64,000 nt of DNA from Aquilaria yunnanensis (lineage: Eukaryota; Streptophyta; Magnoliopsida; Malvales; Thymelaeaceae), in the NCBI GenBank assembly GCA_039654915.1, contig CM077600.1:74471992-74535991 (forward strand), given 5' to 3'. The position numbers were made by a program, and so were the translations under genes. Positions 1 to 11,320 of the stretch are shown piece by piece. Each line of letters opens with the position of its first letter. Within the stretch, counting starts at the first letter, position 1. Below the pieces are notes generated by a model. The model ran no database searches, had not been told where the DNA came from, and saw nothing but the letters and a program-made list of their open reading frames with translations.

Positions 1-3000
1 AACCTTCATGCTTCTAGTTAATTAACCTACTATGCAACCATGCATGAGTAATGTTTTGACTTGAACTATAAAATAAGCAGTAAAATATAACACATCCCCA
101 TGGCAATTCAATTAAACCAAGTATCAAAACTGTCAAAGCATACAAAACATTTATGATATTAACTAAATATAATCAACCATGTGTGAACATCCAAGCATAA
201 AAAGACTATGCTCACACCTACGAGTGATTCTAGAGTTTATGTGAGGAACCATCCTAATAAATACCTAATTAATTTCTCAATTAGGCTAAATTATTCTGTT
301 GCCTAATCCAACTCTTAATTAGGCCAAAATCATTCCTCGTTTCCAGGATCTTTTGTCAAGATTTACTATGTAAATCCTAGCCACTTGCCTAACATTTAGT
401 ATTTACTTGAGAGTTAAGAAAAACATTTACTTAGTTCCAATAAAACACATAAGTTTATTAAACTAAGATAGTGTTTTGGCGAGATTTAAAGAAAACATGA
501 AATAAATATGTGCAGCCGTGTAAGAAAAATATTTTTAATGTTCATGCATGCACAAATAATATATCATGCCAAACAATGGATGAAAACTACACTCATAGCA
601 AGTAAATACTACGGCAACACAATATCTAAGTGTTTTACCTATCAACCTAAGCAAGTAATGTCATGGCTTGATAAGCCTAACCCGAATTAATAATAATACA
701 TGCCATAGTTATACTAAGTCAAAGTCAATACCAGTAGACTTCATACTAGCTACTACCACCATGCTACAAAATAGTTATGACCCAAATGGTTGGTAGGCCC
801 ACCTTTTCCTGGGAGAAAAAAACCCAAGCGATGAGCAACCCAAGAAGTCTTTGCCCAACAACCTGGCTATATAAGGCAAATAAGTTTGGAGTTTGACTCT
901 GACCATAAGTGCATGCAACATATGAAAAATGAACATGTAGTGTATGCAAAATGAACCTATGAGAAACTAACAAACAAGTATCAAATAATCACTATGGATT
1001 ATTTGTCTCCTGGACGATGTATCTGCAGATTAACAATAAGGGTAAGTATATAAAATACTTAGTATGGCATTCTAAAACAAACAATACATAACAACATCAT
1101 ACATAATGGGCCATATGCACACATTGCCATGCATGTATAAACCTTGCCCATAAACTATATGAGCGTGCCACAAGCTCATATGGCGTGGAGTATTATATAA
1201 TGATCATCATATAATGTCCCTTTGGGTGCATGACTACTCATACTTCTCACACAAGCAAGCAAACAAACAAACAACAAAAAACCAATCAAAATATCCGTTG
1301 GTCCATTTTTTCCCTTGAGCATACATCCTTACATCCTTGCATTTGCCCTTGAGCTTGCCAACTTTCGCTAGCTCAAAACTCCCTTATTGTATGCAGTAGG
1401 GTTTGACCCAATTTGATGTGTATCCTCGTGCCCTTGAATGTATTTTGCCCTATCTTAGGACCTATGCCCCATTAGGCCGATCTGTGTGCTTATTTGTGGT
1501 CCATGTCATTTAGTAGGCTTGAGCGCCATTTGGGCCCTAGGGTTTCTACTGTGGGCTCCCCCACATGGGTCATGCCAAAAGCATAACCCAAGGCCCACAT
1601 GGAAACCAAGCCCCTAGTTCATGCCCATATGACCTCCTAGGTGCACACAGACACGAGCCCCGTAGGCTTATGCACACGTGCACCCCTAGGTTTGCCATAG
1701 GGAGCACCTTAGGCACAAATGGCTACGTGACCCCCCCTGGGCACACGCATGTGCACCTTGTCACACCGAACTCACCATGCTCCTAGGTAACCCAAAATAC
1801 TCATGCACCTAGAAGCCCATGCCACACATGCACAACCACATACCGAGCTCTTGAGCTCAATCACAACACCTATACACCCAAACTGAGGCACCTTTCTTGT
1901 GCTTGCCAAACCTTGAAGGTTCAGCCACACTTATCTACCAAGCACCCAATGCTTGATCCATACACCATTTTACAGCCCATGCACCCAGGACACCACCTAT
2001 TGCCCAAAACTATGAGCTAGGTCTGACCTTAGTGCCACATAAGCCCTTTTTGGATCTATTGGTCACCTTGTGTCCTTTTTTCCCTACCATTTGTCCTAGC
2101 TTTTAAAAAGAAAAAAAATGGCTAAAATTTCCCAAAAAAGAAGGGCTAGAACACCTTACCCTTGTATTGATCACCACTTTGCAAGCTAATGTTTCAAGCA
2201 CCAAGAGTCTTTTCCTAGTCTCTTTGGAGTCCTTTAACTACATAGTAAAATAAACCACTTGACCAATCAACATTTTTGAGCCTAGGGGCAATGTTTTTTT
2301 ACTGCACATAAACAAACCAAAATGACCTCCTCACCTTGGTAGAAAATCTCAAACCAAAACTCCTTTTCGAAGCTCTACAGTTCTCCTCCCTCTCACTAGG
2401 CTCAACCTCAATAACCAAGGGTTTTTATGATAAAAAATATTGTTGTTTAAAAAAGAGGAAACCAAGGTCTAGTAAAATAAAGTTTCTCACCTCAAAATAA
2501 ACAGCCAAAACCATGTCCACCTCTTGGAGAAGAAAGAAACCAAACTCCTAAGCCCTCCCTTACAACAAACATACTCTCTCTTTGATTTCTCACTTACAAG
2601 CTCCTTTTCTTTTATTTTTCTTTCATTATTTTGGTGAGTTTATGTGTTTTTAAGGGGTTTAGGATGTGCTAAATGGGTAAATGAAGAGAAGGAAGTGAGA
2701 TGGAGTGTTTGGGGATGAATGAGGATGGAAAATGGGTGAAAGGGTTAAAGTGGTAAAGGGTTAAGGCTTTTGCATGGTTAGTGGAGGTTTAGGCTACTTA
2801 ACTAAGGGACAATGAAGCTCACCAACATTTTTTAAGCTCATTTCCTGCCCCATAAACAGGTTTATTCATTTCTTAAAGTATCCAAGAGGTGCTTGGGGTA
2901 AAAGAACCTTTTAGGGCTCATAACCCTTGGTTAAAAGGAGGTTACCTCCATAAAATTCTCAAATATATCTCCATTTATACTTAAATTCTTAGATTTTCTT

Positions 3001-3946
3001 TCCTTCACTTCCAACCATGTATTTTCATACCCTTGACCAGGTTTGAATCTGGTTTGACCAGGTTTGACCAACCAAAATTACCAAAATGGCCTTCTTAGCT
3101 TCTAATGCAAGAAAAGTCTCAAACTTGGTCAATTTAACTCCAAACGCCATCAAATTTCACAAAAATGGTTTCAAATACCATTTCTCAGCTTCCCAGACCC
3201 TTTTTTACCATATTTGACCTAAAAATTATCATTTTGCCCTTTCTCACTTCCTTAGCAAGAAAAACCCAATCTTTGGTCAAATTGAGTTCGAATTTCATCG
3301 AGATGTTCATTTCACCTCTAGAAGCTCAATTATATCTTTCTTGGTCACATTTTGACCTTTGACATGCCAAATTACCAAAACACCCCTAGTTGCCCTCATG
3401 ATCAATTTACCTTAGATTTTTAATCCTATGAACTCCAAGGACAATTTGACTCATTGATTTGACCTAAACCTAGCTTGCAAGTGTAATCTTATCAAGAATT
3501 ATGTAAATAAAATAAATTAATTACCTGATAAAATAAGGGTTCTCATAGTTTAACTACTCAAACATGTACATAGAACACAAACTAGTGTACAAAACTATAC
3601 AGTAAAGCTAAACTACTGAGATTCATAACTAGCTCACACCTTAGATCAACTCCCAGTGACAAGCTCCAAAACCCCTCCCTTTTGCTTCACTAGCCTCTGT
3701 CGGTAAAATAAACATTTGTAGTTAGCACCATAGCATAACTAATAAGTAAACCACAAACTAGAATCATGAGGATTCAAATAAACATATTGCCTACTTGTGA
3801 GCCTAGCTCAACAATCTTAAATTGTTGTCGGCCCTATAGATTCATTATCTACACAATAAACACTAAGGGAGTAAGGTGGAACTTGTCCTCCACCTAGTCC
3901 TTTCATGGGCATCACTCCGTCTCTAGCAACTTTTGGCCTCTAACTC
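1..3946. other. Gene-free, repeat-like upstream region
   Basis: No coding exon, RNA gene or intact mobile element could be supported here. The stretch is AT-rich with only short stop-bounded frames. It contains short imperfect repeats, such as repeated 'tttgaccaggtttgacca' near 3035-3075 and a small inverted repeat around 1153-1185. The style of the sequence (AT-rich, long untranslated, stepwise AG/CT-rich runs) is compatible with a decayed LTR or untranslated retrotransposon region, but no boundaries were found. Before the Tekay insertion it was contiguous with 13791 onwards. Confidence 0.5.
3942..3946. repeat. Target site duplication AACTC (left copy, Tekay-like element)
   Basis: The five bases before the 5' LTR are AACTC, and the same five bases follow the 3' LTR at 13786-13790. 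This fixes both ends of the element. Confidence 0.95.
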
Positions 3947-4974
3947 TGTTACGGCCCTTCTAGTGGGAGGTAAGGACTTTAGAATTTAGTTTAGAAGTTT
4001 AATTTAAGTTTGCCTAGCAAGAATTAAGAAGTTTGCCAAAGTTCACTAAGTTCCGACAAGAATAAAGCTCTGAACTAAGTTCAGGGGCAAAATGGTAATT
4101 TTGCACCCTGAGTGGCCGGGACGAGTCCCGAGTGTTTTAAAATGAATTTTTAGAACTTAACTTTTAACCTTAACTCAAACTCAACAAATAGACAAGAATT
4201 TAATCAAGAACTGTTAAGTTACAAAGATGGGGGACCTAATTGCACAAAACTTGAAACCTTGGTGGTTTGAGGGGTTAAGTGGGGTTTAAGAAGAGGGAAG
4301 AGGGGTTTGGGCTGCCATAACCCGTTTTCCAGCTTCTCCACTCCATTTCTCTCTCAAATTAAGCTTGGAATCAAAAGCTTTTGGTGCCAAAAGGTGTGGT
4401 TTGAAGTGTTCAAGCTTGGAGAAGTGATTTTCAAGCTTGAATCCATGTTTTTGAGGCGAGGAAGAGTGTTTTTCTCCATCCCCTATTTTTGAACGAGGTA
4501 TGATTCATGTTCTTGATTGAATTCGTGTTATTTGATTGATTGGAAGCTTGGGTTTTGGTTGGAAGAGGTGTTTTTGATGTTTAGGAGCTTTGTTTTGGTT
4601 TGAATTTGTGTAGAACTTTGGAAGCTTGTTTGGAAGAGGAAGGGTTCGAATTCTTGCTTGTTCTTGGTGTTAAGGTAAGGGAGAAAGTGTTTTTAAGTTG
4701 TTGGATAGCTTTTGGATTGAAATGAATTGAGAAAGTTGAGTAATTTTTGGTTATGGTGTGAAGAAACGTTTTGGGAATTATGATGGACTAGCTATGTTCG
4801 AAGGATTGGTTTGATGCTTCTAATGCATCATAGTTTGGCTTTGATAGTTGGTTTTGTTCCTTGCAACATGTACTTCATGTGTATGAAATTTGGTAACTTT
4901 TGATGCATGTTTGCTATATGTATTTGGTTGCCAAAGTTCGTAGCAGCAAACGGCCAAATTCTGCATTTTTGCAG

Positions 4975-5103
4975 AATTGGCGACGCGGCGCCAATTCGCC
5001 CGAAAATTGGCGACGCGTCGCCAATTCATTTTTCAGTCACAGAGCGTTTGTTCGCTGGCGACGCGTCGCCAATTCCTTTTTGCCTTTGGCGACGCGGCGC
5101 CAA
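4975..5103. repeat. Array of four CpG-rich palindromes in the LTR
   Basis: Four copies of the core GGCGACGCG(T/G)CGCC lie within 130 bp, flanked by AATT or TT. The second (5005-5026) is a perfect 22-bp palindrome; the first, third and fourth (4975-4996, 5057-5070, 5086-5103) are near or perfect shorter ones. Copies alternate between ACGCGT and ACGCGG centres. The surrounding LTR is AT-rich, so the block stands out. The same array is in the 3' LTR at 12306-12434. Confidence 0.9.
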
Positions 5104-5529
5104 CACAAGAAAATGGGGGGTTTGACTTTTTGCTGCGTTGACCCGACCGAGACTACGGAAGGTTCGGAACGTGCCTAAGGGTCCGAGGATCCCGATGGTA
5201 CTCCGAGACTTCCGAAAGTCCCACTGGAAGTATGAGTTTTCTTGAACTGTTTGAGGTAGGTAAGTTGCTTAGGCAACAAGTAAGGAAACAAATGTTGCAA
5301 TTGAACTTAATTAGCTATCAATAGCTCAGGTGAGAGGTTTAGAACCCTCGTCGGCCTAGCCGTGCCGGAGCCACAAGGCCACGAGGCGAAACCTTGTTCA
5401 TCTAGTTTACATCAAAGAGGCCCTGCGGCCTAGTCTACAAGTCCCATCATAAATTCCCCTGCATAACAACTAGGTGAGAGGTTCTATGTTTGAATGAGGC
5501 TTGCTAAGGTTCGCCCTTGAGCCATATGA

Positions 5530-5637
5530 TAGGTTGCTAAGTGATAGCGCTTGGCCTATATGTCAGGTTGCTAAGTGATTGCGCTTGGCCTGTATATGTG
5601 TCAGGTTGCTAAGTGATTGCACTTGGCCTGATACAGA
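5530..5637 (+). repeat. Threefold tandem repeat in the LTR
   Basis: Three successive copies of AGGTTGCTAAGTGATNGC followed by (G/A)CTTGGCCT, about 35-40 bp each, separated by variable TATATG-type spacers. They lie just upstream of the candidate TATA box, a position often taken by enhancer-like repeats in plant LTRs. The same three copies are in the 3' LTR near 12861-12968. Confidence 0.85.
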
Positions 5638-5667
5638 GGACTACTTGAGGAGAGGTCTACGGATCTA

Positions 5668-5679
5668 GTATATATATAT
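5668..5679 (+). promoter_or_regulatory. Candidate TATA box of the Tekay-like LTR
   Basis: A TATATATATAT run lies about 1.72 kb into the LTR, downstream of the tandem repeats and upstream of an AATAAA. This is a plausible U3/R arrangement. No transcript start can be read from the sequence. Confidence 0.45.
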
Positions 5680-6461
5680 GACTAGTACCCTCATGCTGTG
5701 TGAGCTCGCAGCCAGAGTCCTAGCTTTTTCTTGCAGGTACATCGAAGACCCTTACTGAGAATGTTGAATTCTCACTCCCTGTTTGTTATGCAGAGTCTGG
5801 AGTAGCAGGACCGGATAATCACTGAGGATTATCACGGTAGTACCTTTTTGTCTGTAAAGGTACGGTAGTTGAGAAACTTTAAGTTTCTAGCTTGCTTAAG
5901 TGATTAGTTGGTCTGTTGGTCAGGCTGTGGTACTAACTTGCTTCTTTCTATGGCTGCAGAGCCTAGTAGCACTTGGCAAAGGACTTGTGAGACTCGCCAC
6001 TGGGACAGGAGTCCAAAGTGGGAGCTAGGGTAAAAGATCTCAGCAAAGTCTTGTATTTTGATACAGTACTTTATTCTGCCTCCAGTATTTACGTTATAAA
6101 GAGTCCTTGACTCAGGGGATTGTTCTCTGGGTGAGAGCATTAATTACTTATGTATAAATGCTTTCACGAGCGGTGTATGTGTAGTTAATCACTCAACGGT
6201 TCATTTTGATATGCTTTGGCATTTTGTATTTATTTATATAGAATTTTACTTAGCTGGCTAAATGTCTAAATGATTAAATGTTTTATGGTTTTAATAAACC
6301 AAGTCAAAGCATAAGTGCATACATATTGCATTTCTAGGTTAATCAACTAGTAGCATTGGATTTAATCCACACACATAACCAGCTAGCCAATTACAATCCA
6401 CCGTGAGACAAACGCTCACAGGGTATCCCGGGCAGGGGCACGGGGATCGTGTCAGTGTTTT

Positions 6462-6473
6462 TGGTATCAGAGC
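6462..6473 (+). other. Primer binding site, initiator Met tRNA type
   Basis: TGGTATCAGAGC starts 8 bases after the 5' LTR. It is the usual plant primer binding site complementary to the 3' end of initiator methionine tRNA. Confidence 0.85.
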
Positions 6474-6596
6474 TAAGGGTTTATTTCATAGATATTGGAG
6501 GCTTAGACTGAGATCTAGTAGTAAAGTCCAAGTGCTAGGAAGTTAGTACTGACCAACATCTGGGGAAATGTTGTCTGGTTGTGGTTGCAGGTTATC

Positions 6597-7414
6597 ATGG
6601 TTGATACGAGGTCTGGAACTTCGAGGGGGACTAGGGAACCTGGTGAAGGTTCTAGTGACCCAGTTGTGGCGAGGTTGGATGAGATATCCAGAGTGCTACA
6701 GAGTTTGACTGAGACTATGGCTCAGGTGGCACAGGGTATGAACACTCTTGTAACAGAGATGTTCAGAGATTATGAGGACAGAGGTGTTGTCCAGGAGGAA
6801 GTTGAGCCACAACAGGAACAGGAAAGGCATGCTGAGCAACAGCAAGTGCCTAGAGCTCAGGAACCCAGAAATCAAGTTCTTGAGGAGGTTGAGGAACCAG
6901 AGATGATGGAGGCTCCAAGGAGGGGAGACACTCCACATCAGATGAGGTTGCTGGAAAAGTTTAAGACAGTTGATCCACCTAGCTTCGACGGGACAGGAGA
7001 TCCTGATAGAGCAGAGGATTGGTTGTCTGTTATGAACAGACTCTTCACTTGTGGTGGTTATGAGACAGAGCAGAGGATGGTTCTAGTACCTTTCTTTCTG
7101 AGAGGGAGAGCCAGTCTTTGGTGGGATGATGTGATGGAGTTATTGAGGGAGAGTAATGGCACTCGTCCAGAGCACAAGAAAAAGGTGCTCAAGTGGTCAG
7201 ACTTCGAGAAGAAGTTTAGACAGGAGTATATTAGTGAAGCTGCACAGGATCAGAGGAGGATCCAGTTTGAGAATCTGACACAGGGAGAGTGTCAGTACGA
7301 GAGTATGAGCAGCGATACAACTCACTTATCCGGTATGCTCCATATATGTTGGGTAATGAGGAGCTGAAAGCCAAGAAGTTTTCCTAGGGCCTGAAGCCTA
7401 TTTTCAGGAGGTAT
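6597..7414 (+). pseudogene. gag N-terminal part, broken (Tekay-like)
   Basis: Start chosen at 6597, in the context ATCATGG (MVDTRSGTSRG); an in-frame ATG at 6579 would add six residues. The frame encodes a Glu/Gln-rich N-terminal region and then the retrotransposon gag (capsid) region, with PPSFDGTGDP and the ASLWWDD motif typical of chromovirus gag. The frame stops at 7367. Clear gag similarity continues in another frame from about 7292, so an indel lies near 7280-7300. In that second frame a TAG at 7385-7387 separates it from the downstream open frame that starts at 7415. The capsid protein is therefore not made as one chain unless a sequencing or assembly error explains both lesions. Confidence 0.85.
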
Positions 7415-10400
7415 ATGGCGACAGTTGACATCAGGAGTTATCGCCAGATGGTTCAGAAGGCATTGGCATTGGAAAGGGAATTCGAGGATTCCAGAGCACC
7501 TGTGAAAAAGGTGGAAGCTGGGCCATCTAACTTGGGGAAAAGTGCTGGAAAGCGACCAATGGTAGGGAACCAGGATCCATCTAAGAGGAGGAGGACAGGT
7601 GTGTGTCCTAGGTGCAGACGGTTCCATGGTGGAAGACCATGTACACTGGGCACAGATATTTGTAATGTCTGTGGTCAGAGAGGGCATTGGGCAAGGGATT
7701 GCCCAAGAGTTCGATCAGTTACAGGTCCGTCTCGGGCTTTACCTCCAGTACCGCTTGCCATTGGGAACCGGCCTGGAGTAGTTGCTGCAGCAGTGAACCC
7801 GAGAGTCTTCGCTTTGATGAACCAGGCGGCCAGAGAACCGCCAGCTGTTCGAGGTAATTTTACTTTTCTGAGCAGTAGTGTTAGAGTGCTTTTCGATACG
7901 GGAGCTACTCTTTCAGTGATATCTTCTTCCTTGGTAGATAAGCATAGTTTACAGCGTGAAATTGCGGGTGAGTTGAGACTCATCAGGACTGCAGGGAGAG
8001 GTTTTATTGTGACCAATGAAGTGGTTACTAGGTATCCTTTGCAGTTAGGTGATCATGACTTTTGTTGTGAGTTGTGGGTGATTGAGTTGAAATCATATGA
8101 CCTGGTGTTGGGAATGGATTGGTTGAGTAAGCACAAGGCACAAATTAACTATGCGAATCACTCAGTTGACATCATTGATGCTCAGGGAGCTAGAGTGACT
8201 TGCACAGGAGGGTTGGCATCTAGTGCTAAGAGTTTACACCTTAGACTTGTAGATACCATCCCTGTAGTTGGTGAAGAGGAGTATTACTCGTTGAATGGAG
8301 TAGCTATAGAGGAAGAGTTGGGAAGCATTCCTGTAGCTAATCAGTTTCCTGAGGTGTTTCCAGTGAAGTTACCTGGGTTACCACCTAGGAGGGATACTGA
8401 GTTTGCTATCCATCTGCAACCAGGGGTTGAGCCTATTTCAGTACCACCTTATAGGATGTCGGCTCCTGAGATGGATGAGTTGAAGAAGCAGTTGGAGGAA
8501 CTGCTAGGGAAAAGTTTCATAAGACCGAGTGTATCACCGTGGGGAGCTCCAGTGTTATTTGTGAAGAAGAAGGATGGGACTTTCAGGTTGTGCATCGATT
8601 ACAGGAAGTTGAATGCAGTGACAGTTAAGAATAAGTATCCACTTCCTAGAATTGATGATTTGTTTGACAGACTCAGAGGAGCGAGAGTGTTTTCCAGGAT
8701 TGATCTTCGGTCTGGGTATTTTCAGATCAGAGTTAAGGAGGAAGACATTCCGAAGACTGCCTTCAGGACAAGGTACGGACATTATGAGTATACGGTTATG
8801 CCTTTTGGTGTGACTAATGCTCCAGCAGTGTTTATGGAAGCTATGAATCGGATCTTTAAGCCATTTCTGGATCAGTTTGTTGAGGTCTTCATCGATGATA
8901 TTCTGATCTATTCACAGTCTACAGCAGAGCATGAGGAGCACCTTAGAACGGTTTTGCAAGTGCTGAAGGATAATCGGTACTATGCAAAATTTTCTAAGTG
9001 TGAGTTTTGGTCCGAGAGGATTCAGTTTTTGGGGCATATTATCAGTGCTCAAGGTTTGTCAGTTGATCCTGAAAAGGTTCAAGCAGTGGTTGATTGGAAG
9101 AGACCGACTACAGTTACAGAGGTCAGGAGTTTCTTGGGTCTAGCAGGTTACTACAGACGCTTCATAGAGAAATTCTCTGTGATAGCTACGCCGTTGACAG
9201 CATTGACCAGGAAAGCTCAGAAATTTGAGTGGACACTGAAGTGTGAAGAAGCCTACATGAAGCTGAAGGAAAAGTTGACCAGTGCACCCATACTTGTATT
9301 ACCAGACCCGGACAGAGCCTTTACAGTTTATACTGATGCGTCAGGTTCAGGTTTGGGTTGTGTTCTACATCAGGACAGTCAGGTGATTGCTTATGGTTCG
9401 AGACAGCTGAGGCCTAATGAGTTGAACTACCCTGTTCATGATCTTGAGCTTGCAGCAGTGATCTTTGCACTGAAATTATGGAGACATTATTTGATGGGAA
9501 GATCGTTCAGAATCTTCACTGATCACAAGAGTTTGAAGTATTTGTTTACTCAGAAGGATCTGAACATGAGACAGCGGCGATGGATTGAGTACATTAAAGA
9601 CTATGATTGTTCGATCGAGTATTGTGCTGGTAAAGGGAACGTGGTAGCAGATGCTTTGAGCCGGAAGTACACAGGAGTGATCTTGTCCAAGGATCAGGCT
9701 ACAGATTCTTCAGAAGGAGCATTGAAGGATTGTTTCTTAGCTTTGCATGAATCATGGCAAAGTCGAGAAAAATCCTTAGTCTACGTTTTGGAGATTCAGA
9801 CGGCTTGGTTAGCCAGAGTCAGAGAAGCTCAGTTGAAAGATCCATTGTTGAAGAAGATTTCAGGTGAAGCTAAGACTGGTGCTTTGAAGAAAGAGTTCAA
9901 GTACAAAGATGGAATACTGCATTATGGTGATCGACTCTATGTGTCGAATGTTGAGGGACTTAGGCAGCAAGTCCTACAGGAGGCACATAGTAGTACATTG
10001 AGTATTCACCCTGGTGTTAGTAAGATGTATCAAGATCTGAAGACACATTTTTGGTGGCCAGGACTGAAGAGAGATGTACGAGGACATGTGGCAAAGTGTT
10101 TGACATGTCAGGTGGTGAAAGCTGAACACCAGAAACCAGCAGGCACACTTCAGAGTTTATCTCTACCAGTGAGGAAGTGGGGATCCGTTACTATGGATTT
10201 CCTAGTGGGGTTACCGACCACCCGGAGTCAACATGATGCTATTTGGGTAGTGGTTGACAGATTGACGAAGTCGGCACACTTTATACCGATCAGAGTCACC
10301 TATACATTGGAGAGGTTGGCTCAGTTATATCTCAGGGAGATTGTGAGACTCCATGGGATACCGGATCAGATCATATCAGATAGAGATCCACGATTTACAT

Positions 10401-11320
10401 CACGGTTTTGGAATGCTTTTCAGGAAGCATTGGGCAGTAAAGTTAGCCTCAGTACTGCTTTTCATCCACAGACTGACGGACAGTCAGAGAGGGTGATTCA
10501 GACTTTGGAGGACATGCTACGCATGTGTGTCATTGATTTCAGAGGTGATTGGGATCAGCACTTACCACTGATCGAGTTTGCCTATAATAACAGTCATCAA
10601 TCTGTTATTGGAATGGCGCCCTATGAAGCTTTGTATGGGAGACGGTGTATGACACCTCATTGTTGGGCAGATCCAACAGACAGAGTGGTTATTGGACCTG
10701 AGATCATAGCTGACACTACAGCTAAGATTAAGTTGATTCAGCAGAGAATCAAAACAGCTAATGACAGACAGACTAAGTATGCAAACAGAAGAAGAAGAGA
10801 ATTGAGTTTTGAGGTTGGTGACAAAGTACTTCTGAAAGTGTCGCCCATGAGAGGAGTTAGTCGTTTTGGACAGAGGGGCAAGTTAGCTCCAAGGTTCATT
10901 GGACCGTATGAAGTGTTAGAGAAAGTTGGGAAAGTTGCTTATCGGTTGGCTTTACCGCCTAACCTTTCTCAAGTGCATAATGTGTTTCACGTTAGTTTAC
11001 TCAGGAAGTGCACAGTTGAGCCCGGACAGGTAGTAAATCCTTCAGTGATACCCATTCAGGAAGACTTGACTTATGAAGAGAAACCAGTTCAGATTTTGGA
11101 TAGGCAAGTCAAGAAACTGCGGACTAAGTGGATTCCCATGGTTAAGATCCTTTGGTCTAACCATAGTGAGGAGGAAGCTACCTGGGAGACAGAGCAGGAT
11201 ATGCTGAAAAGATATCCTGGTGTTTTTCCAGAGTTGCAACGGAATTTGGGGGACCAAATTCCAGAAGGAGGGGAGAATGTTACGGCCCTTCTAGTGGGAG
11301 GTAAGGACTTTAGAATTTAG
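7415..11320 (+). CDS. Tekay-like gag C-terminus plus pol polyprotein, open frame of 1301 aa
   Basis: One long open frame with, in order: the end of gag with a CCHC zinc knuckle (residues 83-96, [14 protein letters not shown]); aspartic protease with DTGA at about 161-164; reverse transcriptase with the catalytic FIDD at about 492-495; RNase H starting near the TDAS motif at about 640; integrase with an HHCC zinc-binding region (about 857-908) and the D,D-35-E core (D near 928, D near 988, E near 1024 in HPQTDGQSE); and a chromodomain-like C-terminus (about 1200-1275, with the EEATWE motif). It encodes the enzymes for reverse transcription and insertion. The last residues run into the 3' LTR. 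The first methionine at 7415 lies inside gag sequence, so the natural start is upstream in the broken gag. No stop or frameshift was found inside pol. Confidence 0.93.
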   Translation: MATVDIRSYRQMVQKALALEREFEDSRAPVKKVEAGPSNLGKSAGKRPMVGNQDPSKRRRTGVCPRCRRFHGGRPCTLGTDICNVCGQRGHWARDCPRVRSVTGPSRALPPVPLAIGNRPGVVAAAVNPRVFALMNQAAREPPAVRGNFTFLSSSVRVLFDTGATLSVISSSLVDKHSLQREIAGELRLIRTAGRGFIVTNEVVTRYPLQLGDHDFCCELWVIELKSYDLVLGMDWLSKHKAQINYANHSVDIIDAQGARVTCTGGLASSAKSLHLRLVDTIPVVGEEEYYSLNGVAIEEELGSIPVANQFPEVFPVKLPGLPPRRDTEFAIHLQPGVEPISVPPYRMSAPEMDELKKQLEELLGKSFIRPSVSPWGAPVLFVKKKDGTFRLCIDYRKLNAVTVKNKYPLPRIDDLFDRLRGARVFSRIDLRSGYFQIRVKEEDIPKTAFRTRYGHYEYTVMPFGVTNAPAVFMEAMNRIFKPFLDQFVEVFIDDILIYSQSTAEHEEHLRTVLQVLKDNRYYAKFSKCEFWSERIQFLGHIISAQGLSVDPEKVQAVVDWKRPTTVTEVRSFLGLAGYYRRFIEKFSVIATPLTALTRKAQKFEWTLKCEEAYMKLKEKLTSAPILVLPDPDRAFTVYTDASGSGLGCVLHQDSQVIAYGSRQLRPNELNYPVHDLELAAVIFALKLWRHYLMGRSFRIFTDHKSLKYLFTQKDLNMRQRRWIEYIKDYDCSIEYCAGKGNVVADALSRKYTGVILSKDQATDSSEGALKDCFLALHESWQSREKSLVYVLEIQTAWLARVREAQLKDPLLKKISGEAKTGALKKEFKYKDGILHYGDRLYVSNVEGLRQQVLQEAHSSTLSIHPGVSKMYQDLKTHFWWPGLKRDVRGHVAKCLTCQVVKAEHQKPAGTLQSLSLPVRKWGSVTMDFLVGLPTTRSQHDAIWVVVDRLTKSAHFIPIRVTYTLERLAQLYLREIVRLHGIPDQIISDRDPRFTSRFWNAFQEALGSKVSLSTAFHPQTDGQSERVIQTLEDMLRMCVIDFRGDWDQHLPLIEFAYNNSHQSVIGMAPYEALYGRRCMTPHCWADPTDRVVIGPEIIADTTAKIKLIQQRIKTANDRQTKYANRRRRELSFEVGDKVLLKVSPMRGVSRFGQRGKLAPRFIGPYEVLEKVGKVAYRLALPPNLSQVHNVFHVSLLRKCTVEPGQVVNPSVIPIQEDLTYEEKPVQILDRQVKKLRTKWIPMVKILWSNHSEEEATWETEQDMLKRYPGVFPELQRNLGDQIPEGGENVTALLVGGKDFRI
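11263..11277 (+). other. Polypurine tract of the Tekay-like element
   Basis: AGAAGGAGGGGAGAA directly precedes the TGTTACGG start of the 3' LTR, where plus-strand DNA synthesis is primed. Confidence 0.85.

Larger units (their letters stand above)
3947..6454 (+). repeat. 5' LTR of the Tekay-like element
   Basis: 2508 bp, starting TGTTACGG and ending GATCGTGTCA, directly repeated at 11278-13785. It holds an array of CpG-rich palindromes (4975-5103), a threefold tandem repeat (5530-5637), a TATA-like run (5668-5679) and an AATAAA at 6293-6298 that could serve as a polyadenylation signal. Confidence 0.96.

Noticed and set aside
4975..5103. CRISPR-like array
   Set aside because: Only four short self-palindromic units with unequal spacers, inside an LTR of a plant retrotransposon.
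4820..5178. Overlapping open frames on both strands of the Tekay LTR (repeated at 12151-12509)
   Set aside because: They exist because the palindromic GGCGACGCGTCGCC units lack stops. No protein family resemblance.
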